Source: Pseudomonas viciae (GTDB lineage Bacteria > Pseudomonadota > Gammaproteobacteria > Pseudomonadales > Pseudomonadaceae). From it: a stretch of 64,000 bases of DNA. The stretch lies in assembly GCF_004786035.1 (NCBI RefSeq), contig NZ_CP035088.1, positions 4,314,001-4,378,000 of the forward strand, given 5' to 3'. Below, in pieces: positions 35,045 to 42,692 of the stretch. The position numbers were made by a program, and so were the translations under genes. How positions within the stretch are numbered: the first letter of the stretch is position 1; the number at the start of each line of letters is the position of its first letter. The notes below the pieces were generated by a model. That model was not told the DNA's origin and did not search any database. It saw nothing but the letters and a program-made list of their open reading frames with translations.

Positions 35045-35383
35045 TTATTCAAATTTAATCTTCATGCTGGGCTCGGCTTCCATGGTCGGACGACGCAACT
35101 CCGGATCGTTGGCGTCAAGACAACGGAACTGCACCTCGGCATTCGCATGGCGCCCGTAACCTTTGTCTATGGATGAATCTTTGAGCGGCATCAGCTGCTT
35201 GCCCTTACCCTCGCAGAAACCATTTGCCTGCTGATATAGCTCCGCCTTTACGGCCCCGCCACTGAAGGTAGTAAAGCTACCTTCCTTCGCGATCATGTAA
35301 GTGTCGCGCCCCATGGGCACGACGCCAGGTCCTGAGCAGCCTGAGATCAGAAGGGCAATCGTTGGAACCAGCAGTTGCCGCAT
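35045..35383 (-). CDS. Small lipoprotein (island cargo)
   Basis: 112 residues from the ATG at 35383, which has an excellent ribosome binding site (CAAGGAGCGCCTCA). The signal peptide MRQLLVPTIALLISGCSG contains a lipobox (LISGC), so the protein should be lipidated and exported. The mature part has two more Cys (GFCEGKG, FRCLDAND) that could pair. No enzyme motif is seen. A surface lipoprotein carried by a prophage may act in superinfection exclusion, which is inference. Confidence 0.7.
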   Translation of the reverse strand: MRQLLVPTIALLISGCSGPGVVPMGRDTYMIAKEGSFTTFSGGAVKAELYQQANGFCEGKGKQLMPLKDSSIDKGYGRHANAEVQFRCLDANDPELRRPTMEAEPSMKIKFE

Positions 35384-35458
35384 TGAGGCGCTCCTTGCGT
35401 AGTGATTTTTCGTAGCCATCACTTTGCCACACCCAAGAAACCATAACCACTGCTGCCA

Positions 35459-35486
35459 CCGGTCACGGAGGTCGGCGCCTGATTGG
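35459..35486 (-). repeat. Dispersed 28-bp element between cargo genes
   Basis: It matches the 17891-17918 copy at 25 of 28 bases. It lies between the stop of the 35757 gene and the promoter side of the lipoprotein gene. Confidence 0.6.
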
Positions 35487-35499
35487 GTCAGGCCTGACT

Positions 35500-35757
35500 T
35501 CACTCCGGGACAATTGTTAGATGCGCCACATGGGCCGAGTCCACAACCATGGCTCGACCACCTTCAGTTTCGAAAATACTGCCAATGTATCTGGCGTTCG
35601 GTCCGGCTTCGAAAACCTGATCATCGTCGATACGGTAGAGCAACTCACCAGACCGACTTCGAACATATTCGTCTTCATCAATGCGACCGATCAGCTCACC
35701 TAGTGGCCCGCGCCCCGCGAAAACGTTGTAGCGACCTTTCGTGAAATCATTAGCCAT
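35500..35757 (-). CDS. Small beta-rich protein, possibly of the 4-fold beta-flower type
   Basis: 85 residues after a good ribosome binding site (CAAGGAGAAGCAG). Four short repeats of G-x-x-I-G/Y-x-I-D/E character can be seen (GPLGELIGRIDED, SGELLYRIDDDQVFE, NARYIGSIFETEG, and the N-terminal RYNVFAGR), consistent with a small cyclic beta fold. The function is unknown. A copy of the island's promoter-like spacer lies 41 bases upstream. Confidence 0.6.
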   Translation of the reverse strand: MANDFTKGRYNVFAGRGPLGELIGRIDEDEYVRSRSGELLYRIDDDQVFEAGPNARYIGSIFETEGGRAMVVDSAHVAHLTIVPE

Positions 35758-35798
35758 CTGCTTCTCCTTGATTCGGCCTCATGCCGGGCCATCAACCA

Positions 35799-35838
35799 AT
35801 AGCCCACAAACTCGAATCGCACCAACCAACGAGGATCC
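35799..35838 (-). promoter_or_regulatory. Promoter-like spacer cassette, copy A
   Basis: On the minus strand, GGATCCTCGTTGGTTGGTGC then GATTCGAGTTTGTGGGCTAT. It is shared with copies B and C, each 34-41 bases before a small gene. A -35-like TTGGTG is followed after 18 bases by TATTGG. The rest of 35758-36069 contains no gene that I can support. Confidence 0.55.
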
Positions 35839-36069
35839 CAGCGTGGAAATCCTATGGTGCGGTCTATTCGGGCAACGAGGTGGCAGCGCTTACATGCGGG
35901 CCTCTCGGTTCGCGTGCAGTCGCGACCGAAAATCATAGTGATGGAAAGTGGTCGCGACAGCTTGAAGAGTTCGCGAAAAACCTAGATAGGCTCAGTGGGG
36001 TGCCGCATATCCCTATCTTGTGCTTTACTGCCTCATACACAGGGGTTTCCATAAACAGGGAGAGTTATT

Positions 36070-36573
36070 GTGCCAATGCCCGAAGAACTAAAAGACGCCA
36101 AAACAAATCACTCCATATTTTTATATTGCGAAACATTACGTGCAAACTGCAACGATTTAGCACAAATTTTAAAGGAAAAGAATTACTGGGAAATATGGGA
36201 ACAAGAAGATATAACTCAAGCGCAAAAATATAGAGCACCAACTGTATGGTTAGTAGGCCATGGAGACTCTAAAAAATCTGGAATGCTTAACGATAACGGC
36301 GACATAGTTACCTCCATGGAAAATATAATTTTTTGGTGCAACACCAACGGTGTCACAAACTTGGTGGATACAGCCTGCTATCCTTCCGCCAGAATCAACG
36401 CAATAGAAACCCACAAAGAAAAACTAAGCTTTAATTACTATTGCAAGTCCACCGAAGCTGAAGTTAGCTCCATTGGCAAATACATTGTTGACGGCAAAAA
36501 TAAGTCAATTGGCGATTTGGAAAAATGGTGGAATAGCGAAAGTTTTACACTAAAAGCAAAAAAATCAGTTTAG
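36070..36573 (+). CDS. Caspase-like (clan CD) cysteine peptidase-fold protein, AT-rich cargo
   Basis: 167 residues from the GTG at 36070 (GGGAGAG upstream); an ATG at 36076 is an alternative start. A hydrophobic strand ending in VWLVGHGDS (H64-G65) is followed 39 residues later by a second strand ending LVDTACYPS (C103). This strand-His-Gly / strand-Ala-Cys arrangement is the catalytic dyad layout of caspase-hemoglobinase-fold peptidases. The size fits one minimal domain without a regulatory partner. It is the most AT-rich gene of the island and stands alone on the plus strand among minus-strand cargo. Role unknown; proteases of this clan act in bacterial cell-death defence and in toxins. The assignment rests on motifs only. 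Confidence 0.5.
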   Translation: MPMPEELKDAKTNHSIFLYCETLRANCNDLAQILKEKNYWEIWEQEDITQAQKYRAPTVWLVGHGDSKKSGMLNDNGDIVTSMENIIFWCNTNGVTNLVDTACYPSARINAIETHKEKLSFNYYCKSTEAEVSSIGKYIVDGKNKSIGDLEKWWNSESFTLKAKKSV

Positions 36574-36683
36574 CTCCAACCCAGCTCCCAAGGCTCCTGC
36601 GTAGATAAATACGCAGGTTCGCCTCACGCTGCCGTAAATCGGCCACCAAGTTTTCGTGGATGGACCGCTTGCCTGACCCATTC

Positions 36684-36872
36684 TCACCTATAGCGCTGAA
36701 GACTCTGTAAATCGTCAATCGCCTTCCTGTAGGCAGCAAGCTCAATGATCTGCCGCAAGCAGACGACGACCTCCAGCTTCTGTTTGTCGTCGGGAATTCT
36801 CAATCGCTTCAGCATCATTTGAGCGTCTTCCTCGATTGCAGCGAGTGCATCGATATCACTTTGCAATCTCAT
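36684..36872 (-). CDS. Small helical protein, paralogue 1 of a tandem pair
   Basis: 62 residues (MRLQSDIDALAAIEEDAQ...) after a strong ribosome binding site (CTGGAGGCCGAT). It aligns end to end with the product of 36964-37152: MRLQS-IDAL-AIEEDA--ML, PDD-QKL--VV-LRQII-LA-Y. All-helical, no Cys, probably dimeric. No family is recognised. Confidence 0.7.
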   Translation of the reverse strand: MRLQSDIDALAAIEEDAQMMLKRLRIPDDKQKLEVVVCLRQIIELAAYRKAIDDLQSLQRYR

Positions 36873-36909
36873 ATCGGCCTCCAGTGAAGGCTGAGCTCCA
36901 CGTAGATGC

Positions 36910-36940
36910 ATAGCCCACAAACTCGAATCACGCCAACCGG
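36910..36940 (-). promoter_or_regulatory. Promoter-like spacer cassette, copy B
   Basis: On the minus strand, CCGGTTGGCGTGATTC then GAGTTTGTGGGCTAT, nearly identical to copy A, starting 37 bases upstream of the 36872 ATG. Confidence 0.55.
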
Positions 36941-36963
36941 GCCACCTGCAAGCTGCGTGTGAA

Positions 36964-37152
36964 TCAGTTGAACTCCAGCGCCTCAGAAAGCAGCCCCGCA
37001 GACTCGGTGTAGGTCGCCAGGTCAATGATCTGGCGAAGGAACACGACCATAGCCAATTTCTGAGCGTCGTCAGGCAGCCCTACCCATTTCAGCATTGCCC
37101 TCGCGTCTTCCTCTATTGCCGTGAGCGCATCTATGTTGCTTTGCAGTCTCAT
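36964..37152 (-). CDS. Small helical protein, paralogue 2 of a tandem pair
   Basis: 62 residues (MRLQSNIDALTAIEEDAR...) after CCGGAGGCCGAC. It is the same length as its neighbour and clearly homologous over the whole length; only the last ~12 residues differ. The repeat unit of ~280 bases includes the upstream spacer, so the pair arose by tandem duplication and then diverged. Confidence 0.7.
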   Translation of the reverse strand: MRLQSNIDALTAIEEDARAMLKWVGLPDDAQKLAMVVFLRQIIDLATYTESAGLLSEALEFN

Positions 37153-37186
37153 GTCGGCCTCCGGTCAGTGTGAGTTTGAACAAGTC

Positions 37187-37226
37187 ATAGCCCTTAACTA
37201 CGAATCACGCCAACCGGCGAGGATCC
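37187..37226 (-). promoter_or_regulatory. Promoter-like spacer cassette, copy C
   Basis: On the minus strand, GGATCCTCGCCGGTTGGCGT then GATTCGTAGTTAAGGGCTAT, 34 bases upstream of the 37152 ATG. A -35-like TTGGCG and TATGAC are 18 bases apart. Confidence 0.55.
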
Positions 37227-37372
37227 TTTGTGTCCGAACCATACCCAAAGACCTCGTACGTATTAAATTGCTTGGCTGCATCGGCGAAGTGCGCCAACTT
37301 GCTCCCGAAATCAGGCCCGCTCGCTCTTTGAAAATAGCGCAGGCTGGCCAGAATGAAATACTGGATACGGAG

Positions 37373-37894
37373 CTACGGAAAGCTTATTGGAGGAAAAGGT
37401 ATCGGTGTTGGAGGTGTTTCGCGGGAATCAATCCGCCAATGCCTCTTTAGAGAAACATAACAACTCCGAAAATACGGGGCTAACCCCGGAATTTTCAGAA
37501 TGCGTTCATAACAATCAACTTTCGTTCTCCAGTCGAGCCCACAAACAGCAAGCTCATATGAATAAAATGGGGCTGGATCAGCTTCAGCTTTTCTAAATAA
37601 AAACTCTACAACCGCAAAGAATCTGCGACCTGATTCAAATCCTGTATTTTGCTGATTCGATAGACGTTTTGAAAGGAAGTAGACATCTCCACTATCATGA
37701 ATATACAGCAAGGATGTATTCCAATGAAGATGTTCAGGTTCCCAATCGGGAAGATCAAAAACGCCTAATGTTTGCCCAGTAGGGTAAGTAGTCCCGGTCC
37801 ATTTCCCTCTGCACTCGACCCATTCACCAGTATCAGAGTCGAGCACAATGGCCCCTTGTGATATTGAGTGAGCTCTTAGTTCTGACTTTTCCAT
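37373..37894 (-). CDS. Hypothetical AT-rich cargo protein, 173 residues
   Basis: A soluble protein with many aromatic residues (GEWVECRGKWTGTTYPTGQTLGVF, WEPEHLHWNTSLLYIHDSGDVYFLSKR) that look like short beta hairpins, and a Pro-rich end (TPPTPIPFPPISFP). No family or catalytic motif is recognised. It is divergent from the methyltransferase gene and could be co-controlled with it. Confidence 0.55.
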   Translation of the reverse strand: MEKSELRAHSISQGAIVLDSDTGEWVECRGKWTGTTYPTGQTLGVFDLPDWEPEHLHWNTSLLYIHDSGDVYFLSKRLSNQQNTGFESGRRFFAVVEFLFRKAEADPAPFYSYELAVCGLDWRTKVDCYERILKIPGLAPYFRSCYVSLKRHWRIDSRETPPTPIPFPPISFP

Positions 37895-37990
37895 AGAATC
37901 ACCATTAGTTAAGTTTAGATCCGGTAAATGACCGGTGTTCAGGTGTTAGGAAAGCTTAAATATCTAGATTTACAACCCACAGAGGTCAGA

Positions 37991-38914
37991 ATGTTCACAG
38001 CAATCGATTTGTTCTCCGGTTTCGGCGGTTGGACGCGGGGCGGTAAAGACGCTGGCCTCGACGTCAAATGGGCTGCCAACCACTGGCCTGCCGCGGTCGA
38101 GTGGCACACAAAGAACAACCCCGATACGCAGCACGTATGCCAGGACTTGCACCAGGCGGACTGGTCAACAGTGCCGAAGCACGACGTCATGCTGGCATCG
38201 CCCTGCTGCCAAGGGCACACCAAGGCTCGCGGCAAGGCTGCCGGCAATCCTCAGCATGACAACTCACGATCGACAGCGTGGGCACCAGTGCAAAACGCCG
38301 AGGTCAACCGGCCGGAGTTCGCCGTGATCGAAAACGTACCGGAGTTCATGGACTGGATTCTGTACCCAGCTTGGGCCGATGCCATGCAACGCCTCGGTTA
38401 CGCACTGGCACCGCACATCGTGGACTGCGCCGACCTTGGCGTTCCCCAGCACCGAGTGCGACTGTTCATGATCTGCTCCCGCAGTAAGGCGCCGTTGCAT
38501 CTTCAGCTACCTCAGTGCCAGCACGTCCCTGCGCGCGACATCCTCGACTTCGACGCCGGCACGTGGAGCAAGATCGAAAAGCCCGGTCGCGCAGAGTCAA
38601 CCCTGCTCCGTGTGAAGAAGGGCCGGGAGCGTTTCGGCGAACGATTCATCATGCCCTACTACGGATCGGGCTCGGGACTGACTGGGCGCAGCCTGAACCG
38701 ACCGATCGGCACCATCACCACGCTGGACCGCTGGGCGCTTGTGCGAGGCGATGAAATGCGCATGCTTTCGGCGGACGAGGCCCTGGCGGCCCAGTCTTTC
38801 GGGCCAGATACCAAACGCCCGGACAACCACCGGCTGACCATGCACATGACCGGCAACGCGGTACCTCCGCTGGCTGGCAAGCGAGTCATCGAAGCTTTGA
38901 TCGCGGCTGCATGA
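37991..38914 (+). CDS. Lone DNA (cytosine-5-)-methyltransferase
   Basis: 307 residues from the ATG at 37991 (AGAGGTCAGA). Motif I is DLFSGFGGWTRG, motif IV with the catalytic Cys is ASPCCQGHT, motif VI is ENV, motif VIII is HRVRLF and motif X is GNAVPP. The target-recognition region between VIII and X is short. No restriction endonuclease gene adjoins, so it is an orphan methyltransferase of the kind phages use to hide from host restriction. The recognition sequence cannot be read from the protein. Confidence 0.9.
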   Translation: MFTAIDLFSGFGGWTRGGKDAGLDVKWAANHWPAAVEWHTKNNPDTQHVCQDLHQADWSTVPKHDVMLASPCCQGHTKARGKAAGNPQHDNSRSTAWAPVQNAEVNRPEFAVIENVPEFMDWILYPAWADAMQRLGYALAPHIVDCADLGVPQHRVRLFMICSRSKAPLHLQLPQCQHVPARDILDFDAGTWSKIEKPGRAESTLLRVKKGRERFGERFIMPYYGSGSGLTGRSLNRPIGTITTLDRWALVRGDEMRMLSADEALAAQSFGPDTKRPDNHRLTMHMTGNAVPPLAGKRVIEALIAAA

Positions 38915-38949
38915 CACTCAAAGTGACTGATCTCGCTACGGACAGCGGA

Positions 38950-39708
38950 TCACCCCGCCTGTCGGTAGGAGTGATTATTCCAGGAACTAGTTAATATGGC
39001 CTCAACAAAGTCAGTGAATGCAAAATCAAATTCCCTCGACATCCCTCGATCACTTGATCTTCCCTCAATAAATGAAAAACTGCATAGCCCAGTTAACACC
39101 ACACCCATAAGTGGAAGAACTCTTTTATAGTTAACAGACGAAATTCCTGTTGGGAGTCTATCGTCTAGATATATCTGCTTTTCTGACAATGGTAAGAAAG
39201 TACATTTCATGTAACCCGCTATACGCGCGAAGTCCGCAGCCCAGCTCTCCACTTCACGCCTACCAGGCTGCGCAGGGTAACAGGCAAGATCCGCAAGCTT
39301 AGTAAAGGATTGCTGCCAAGACTGTATTTCACGACTACCTACCTCGCTGAATTCAAGCGCGGGATTTCTATTGGATGGAAACATTGTTTCATATAGTTCA
39401 TAGCGCCTGTAGAACTTTACCGCAAACTCAGACTCAATTCCGTCCAGCCATTCATTGAATGACTCAAAGTGCAATTTGTGGGTTTGTCTTCTTATCGATA
39501 TCGCCGAGTCGAATGACTGCTTTTGAGCAGCGCTCGCTGCCTTCCACGCCGCGAACGCAGCAAAACCAGTCGCAACCGCGGAAATAATCGCGAACAAATC
39601 CACGATCTTGAACCCTTCAGAAGCTCCTCCCGAGAAGGCATAAGCGAATAGACCGCCAGTCAGAAAAAGACCGACGCAACCGCCCCAAATCACCCTGTCA
39701 TTAATCAC
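38950..39708 (-). CDS. Two-span membrane protein, hypothetical (island cargo)
   Basis: 252 residues with a GTG start at 39708 (GGGGATAAGATC). Two N-terminal spans (about 5-26 and 34-53) are followed by a ~150-residue soluble part with many aromatic residues (HFESFNEWLDGIESEFAVKFYRRYELYE), then another hydrophobic stretch near the C-terminus (LPLMGVVLTGLCSF). AT-rich. No family is recognised. Confidence 0.55.
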   Translation of the reverse strand: MINDRVIWGGCVGLFLTGGLFAYAFSGGASEGFKIVDLFAIISAVATGFAAFAAWKAASAAQKQSFDSAISIRRQTHKLHFESFNEWLDGIESEFAVKFYRRYELYETMFPSNRNPALEFSEVGSREIQSWQQSFTKLADLACYPAQPGRREVESWAADFARIAGYMKCTFLPLSEKQIYLDDRLPTGISSVNYKRVLPLMGVVLTGLCSFSFIEGRSSDRGMSREFDFAFTDFVEAILTSSWNNHSYRQAG

Positions 39709-39815
39709 GATCTTATCCCCCGAGCTAAGTCGCGATTATGCCGAACTGCTGAGCCTGTTGGGAAATAACCCATCACCCTCCACCGCCCGGGCATGCCCCG
39801 GCATAGGACATAGCC

Positions 39816-40394
39816 ATGCCCGCAGAAAACAAACAGGTCGTGCCGCCGAGCATTGAGCGGTCAACGGTAACGAAGCTGGTCATCACCGGCGCGCCAAGCC
39901 TCGACCCCGTCACCGTGTTTCTGGAAGACCTGGCCCCCTGCAAGGGCAAGATCACCGTCAGCTGCTGGGGCAAGAGCTGGACGGCGTATTGGGGCGGGAT
40001 GTGGGAAGGCCTGAGCATCGGCCAGTTCTTCTGCGAGCTGAACACCAGCTACATCATCGGCTATTTCGATCAGGGGCTTCGCTCAAGGCGGTTCAGTGGC
40101 GAGGCTCTGGCGGACAAGGCCAAGCGCACAGTCCTGAAGGAAAGACGTATGTTCTGCTACGGGTTGGAGGAAGCCCGCGAGCTTTTCGATGAGGCTGAAG
40201 ACCTGCGCTGCTCCCCATCAATTGAACACCTTCACGGCGCCCACAGCGAACTGATGACAAAGCTCTTCGGGGATGAGTGGTGGTATCTGACTGATGATGC
40301 CACCGAGCCGAATCCGGATTACGCCTACCTGGAGCGGATCATTCACGCAGTTCAGCAGGCATTAAGCAAGGAACGGCACCAGATGGCGGTATGA
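39816..40394 (+). CDS. Phage-type hypothetical protein, 192 residues
   Basis: A GC-rich plus-strand gene in the phage backbone style. It carries a KLVITGAPSLDPVTVFLEDL beta part, SCWGKSWTAYWGGMWEG rich in Trp, and a helical C-terminal half. I do not recognise the family, but codon use and neighbours support a conserved phage gene. Confidence 0.6.
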   Translation: MPAENKQVVPPSIERSTVTKLVITGAPSLDPVTVFLEDLAPCKGKITVSCWGKSWTAYWGGMWEGLSIGQFFCELNTSYIIGYFDQGLRSRRFSGEALADKAKRTVLKERRMFCYGLEEARELFDEAEDLRCSPSIEHLHGAHSELMTKLFGDEWWYLTDDATEPNPDYAYLERIIHAVQQALSKERHQMAV

Positions 40395-40430
40395 AGTTCG
40401 TCACTTTCTATGATCTACCGTTGAATAAAA

Positions 40431-41096
40431 TCATGTTTTGAAAACAGTATCAGCCAGCCTTGGATGCAAATACGTACCGAGCAATAAGTGCTCAAGTACG
40501 TTCATCGCCAAGTCAAGCTGTTCTGGGCTACTTGGCTTTGCTTCATGAGCGGCTGTATTTCCTAGCGATCTTAATTTATGAAGAATCGAAACATCACTTT
40601 TAGTTATCGCACCCTTTACCAAAAGATCGTTTATTTTCTTGAATAAATTATCGCCCTCAGCCTTAAGATCAACGCAAATTGACTCAAGAACAACACGAAT
40701 CCCTAGGCCTGCAAGAATTGTTTGGCCAGCATTCATAGCATCAACTAGTTCGTCATAGGCTTTACGAACGATGGGCGGTAGCAAGAATGAGTCTTTGATC
40801 TTGAACCTCCCTGCAGTTCTATGGGGAAAAATATCCACTGCAGTCCAATGAAAGTCTTCCCCTGTTTCCATATCATAAGCATGAGATTCAGAATCATCAT
40901 ACTCACTACGAAAACAGAGTGCTTCACAGTTAAGGCACTGAACTATTTGGTACGATTTTTGAGATTCAAAATTACTCTCATCAATGCAGTCTTCCATGGA
41001 AGTTAGCACTACATGATTTTGAGGAATGCGGCACTCTGCACATATCAGCTTTAGCTTTTCGCCAGCTGTTTTGTCTTTCTTTATTGTCCGTACCAT
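40431..41096 (-). CDS. DUF4145-domain protein with N-terminal zinc ribbon
   Basis: 221 residues from the ATG at 41096 (AAGGAG upstream). An N-terminal pair of Cys knuckles (CAEC near 21, CLNC near 55) suggests a zinc ribbon. The C-terminal block LHKLRSLGNTAAHEAKPSSPEQLDLAMNVLEHLL is the DUF4145 signature, here preceded by a helical region with GLGIRVVLESICVDL. DUF4145 is often found in or beside restriction and other anti-phage systems, as a domain or a small partner protein. AT-rich cargo on the minus strand. Confidence 0.75.
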   Translation of the reverse strand: MVRTIKKDKTAGEKLKLICAECRIPQNHVVLTSMEDCIDESNFESQKSYQIVQCLNCEALCFRSEYDDSESHAYDMETGEDFHWTAVDIFPHRTAGRFKIKDSFLLPPIVRKAYDELVDAMNAGQTILAGLGIRVVLESICVDLKAEGDNLFKKINDLLVKGAITKSDVSILHKLRSLGNTAAHEAKPSSPEQLDLAMNVLEHLLLGTYLHPRLADTVFKT

Positions 41097-41187
41097 CTCA
41101 ATCAATCTCCTTGTAATTCCCTGAACTGTAACAGAACCCCCCCTCCCCCTTCAAAGTCAGCCGCTATAGCGGCAAGGACGAACTCGC

Positions 41188-41385
41188 ATGAAAAAAATGT
41201 ACTGGATCCTCGGAGCCGCTCTGTACATGCGCAGCGTTATGGGCTGGTGGAAGCCGAAAGACCTGGCCTTCTGCTGGGAAACGGGCGCCACCATCTACGA
41301 CAACTACGAGTACGAGGGCCGGCTCAGCGAGATTGGCGAACCGGCCGAAGAGATCGCCGAAGAACTCAGTTGCTGGTCGGAGTGA
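41188..41385 (+). CDS. Small phage-type protein, 65 residues
   Basis: MKKMYWILGAALYMRSVMGWWKP, split by reading into a short hydrophobic start, is followed by an acidic C-terminal half (EIGEPAEEIAEEL). It begins the plus-strand run that ends in the integrase. No family is recognised. Confidence 0.55.
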   Translation: MKKMYWILGAALYMRSVMGWWKPKDLAFCWETGATIYDNYEYEGRLSEIGEPAEEIAEELSCWSE

Positions 41386-41389
41386 CGCA

Positions 41390-41764
41390 ATGCGCAAGCG
41401 AGCGATTCACCTTTTTCCGTGGGACGGCGGCACCGAGGCTGATCAGGATCCGCCTGAGCACGTTTATTGCGGCACCGACGGTGACATGGCCGATGAACAG
41501 CTAACCAATGACTGGCGGTACGTCACCTGCAAGCGATGCCTGAGGATTCGGGACAAGGAATTGGCAACCCGGGCGGCGGAGGATCGAGACCAGAAGATCA
41601 AGCTGTTCGACGAAGCCCAGGCCATCAGCATCACCCTTGGCCACCGGAATATCTCGACATCCATCAAGGCTTTGGTCAGGGAGCGCGACGAGCTCAGAGA
41701 TCAGCGAGATAACCTGCGCGCACACCGCGACGGCCTACTTGAAGCAGGAGCGCACCTACTATGA
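41390..41764 (+). CDS. Phage-type protein with zinc-knuckle-like Cys and C-terminal coiled coil
   Basis: 124 residues from the ATG at 41390, just after the previous stop. CGTDGDMADEQLTNDWRY then TCKRCLRIRDKE carries three Cys and an upstream His, suggesting a small zinc site. The C-terminal RERDELRDQRDNLRAHRDGLLEAG is a coiled coil. The function is unknown. Confidence 0.55.
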   Translation: MRKRAIHLFPWDGGTEADQDPPEHVYCGTDGDMADEQLTNDWRYVTCKRCLRIRDKELATRAAEDRDQKIKLFDEAQAISITLGHRNISTSIKALVRERDELRDQRDNLRAHRDGLLEAGAHLL

Positions 41765-41817
41765 TCCTCCCCCTGCTCTACATGGCCATGCTTGTGTATC
41801 GAGGGCCCAGGCCATGA
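41761..41817 (+). CDS. 18-residue coupling peptide
   Basis: ATG at 41761 overlaps the previous TGA (ATGA), and its own TGA overlaps the next gene's ATG (ATGA at 41814-41817). The product is MILPLLYMAMLVYRGPRP. It bridges two phage genes so that ribosomes can pass from one to the next; whether the peptide itself matters is unknown. Confidence 0.4.
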   Translation: MILPLLYMAMLVYRGPRP

Positions 41818-42146
41818 ACGATCAGCAATTGCTGGAACTTGCCGCCAAGGCCGCGAGCATGGATCCGCCATTCGATAAGAACGGCGTGTTCTCCGCCTGG
41901 GTCGGAACCGTTGAGCATGGCCACTGGTGGGATCCGCTAAATGACGACGGCGATGCGCTGCGCCTGGCCGTGCAATTGGACCTGCTGATCTACTCGTACT
42001 CCGCTGAACAGAAATGCGTCGCCAAGTGGTTCGCTGAAGGCTTCGTTGTCGAGTATTGGCACTGGAATCAGAGCCAGGGCCAGGGCGCCGCAATGCGCCG
42101 CGCCATCGTCCGAGCGGCCGCTGAAATCGGCAAAGCCACCCCCTAA
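41814..42146 (+). CDS. Phage-type hypothetical protein, 110 residues
   Basis: The start at 41814 (MNDQQLLELAAKAA) is set by the ATGA overlap with the mini-frame. It contains WWDPLNDDGDALRLAVQL and ends AAMRRAIVRAAAEIGKATP, a pattern common to small proteins of Pseudomonas phages. It is soluble with many Trp; the function is unknown. Confidence 0.6.
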   Translation: MNDQQLLELAAKAASMDPPFDKNGVFSAWVGTVEHGHWWDPLNDDGDALRLAVQLDLLIYSYSAEQKCVAKWFAEGFVVEYWHWNQSQGQGAAMRRAIVRAAAEIGKATP

Positions 42147-42194
42147 CCCCAATCCACCTACAGCCTGCCGGTGAACGGCGGGCGAGGAATTCCT

Positions 42195-42656
42195 ATGCCT
42201 GATCAAAAATCTTTGCTGCGCGATGTGGCGATCGATGCGATTTCAGATATCGCCCAGCACTTGCCGCTCGACTGCCAAATGTTCCTGGTGGTGTGCCGCC
42301 CCGGGAAGGCCGACTTCGACCTGGTCCTGCCATCGCCCGAGGCAAACCTGAACAACGCGCTCGACGCGCTGCGCCGCCAGGGCCTGAGCATCGACGGCGA
42401 CAACGCCTACAAGCGCGACCTGCTGGACGCAGCGGTCGGAGCGCTGGCCATGGGCGCGCAAAACTCCAACCCGCCACCAGCCGGGCACTGGGGCCAGCGC
42501 TTATGGGATATCGGCCGGGAGGAGCGCGCATCTGCCGAAGAACTGGTCGAGGTGCTGAAGGGCGTTGAGAAGCGCTGTGAAGGCATGGGCTACGTCGGGG
42601 TTGATGGCCAGTACCTGAAGGTCGTCCGAGCCACCATCGCAAAAGCCACCCAATAA
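42195..42656 (+). CDS. Phage-type hypothetical protein, 153 residues
   Basis: The start at 42195 follows GAGGAATTCCT. The N-terminal part is helical, then come YKRDLLDAAVGALAMGAQNSNPPP and a C-terminal helical region. No domain is recognised. It lies in the plus-strand run before xis/int. Confidence 0.55.
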   Translation: MPDQKSLLRDVAIDAISDIAQHLPLDCQMFLVVCRPGKADFDLVLPSPEANLNNALDALRRQGLSIDGDNAYKRDLLDAAVGALAMGAQNSNPPPAGHWGQRLWDIGREERASAEELVEVLKGVEKRCEGMGYVGVDGQYLKVVRATIAKATQ

Positions 42657-42692
42657 CCACCTTCTGCCGCCACGCGCGGCATGGAGCAAATC

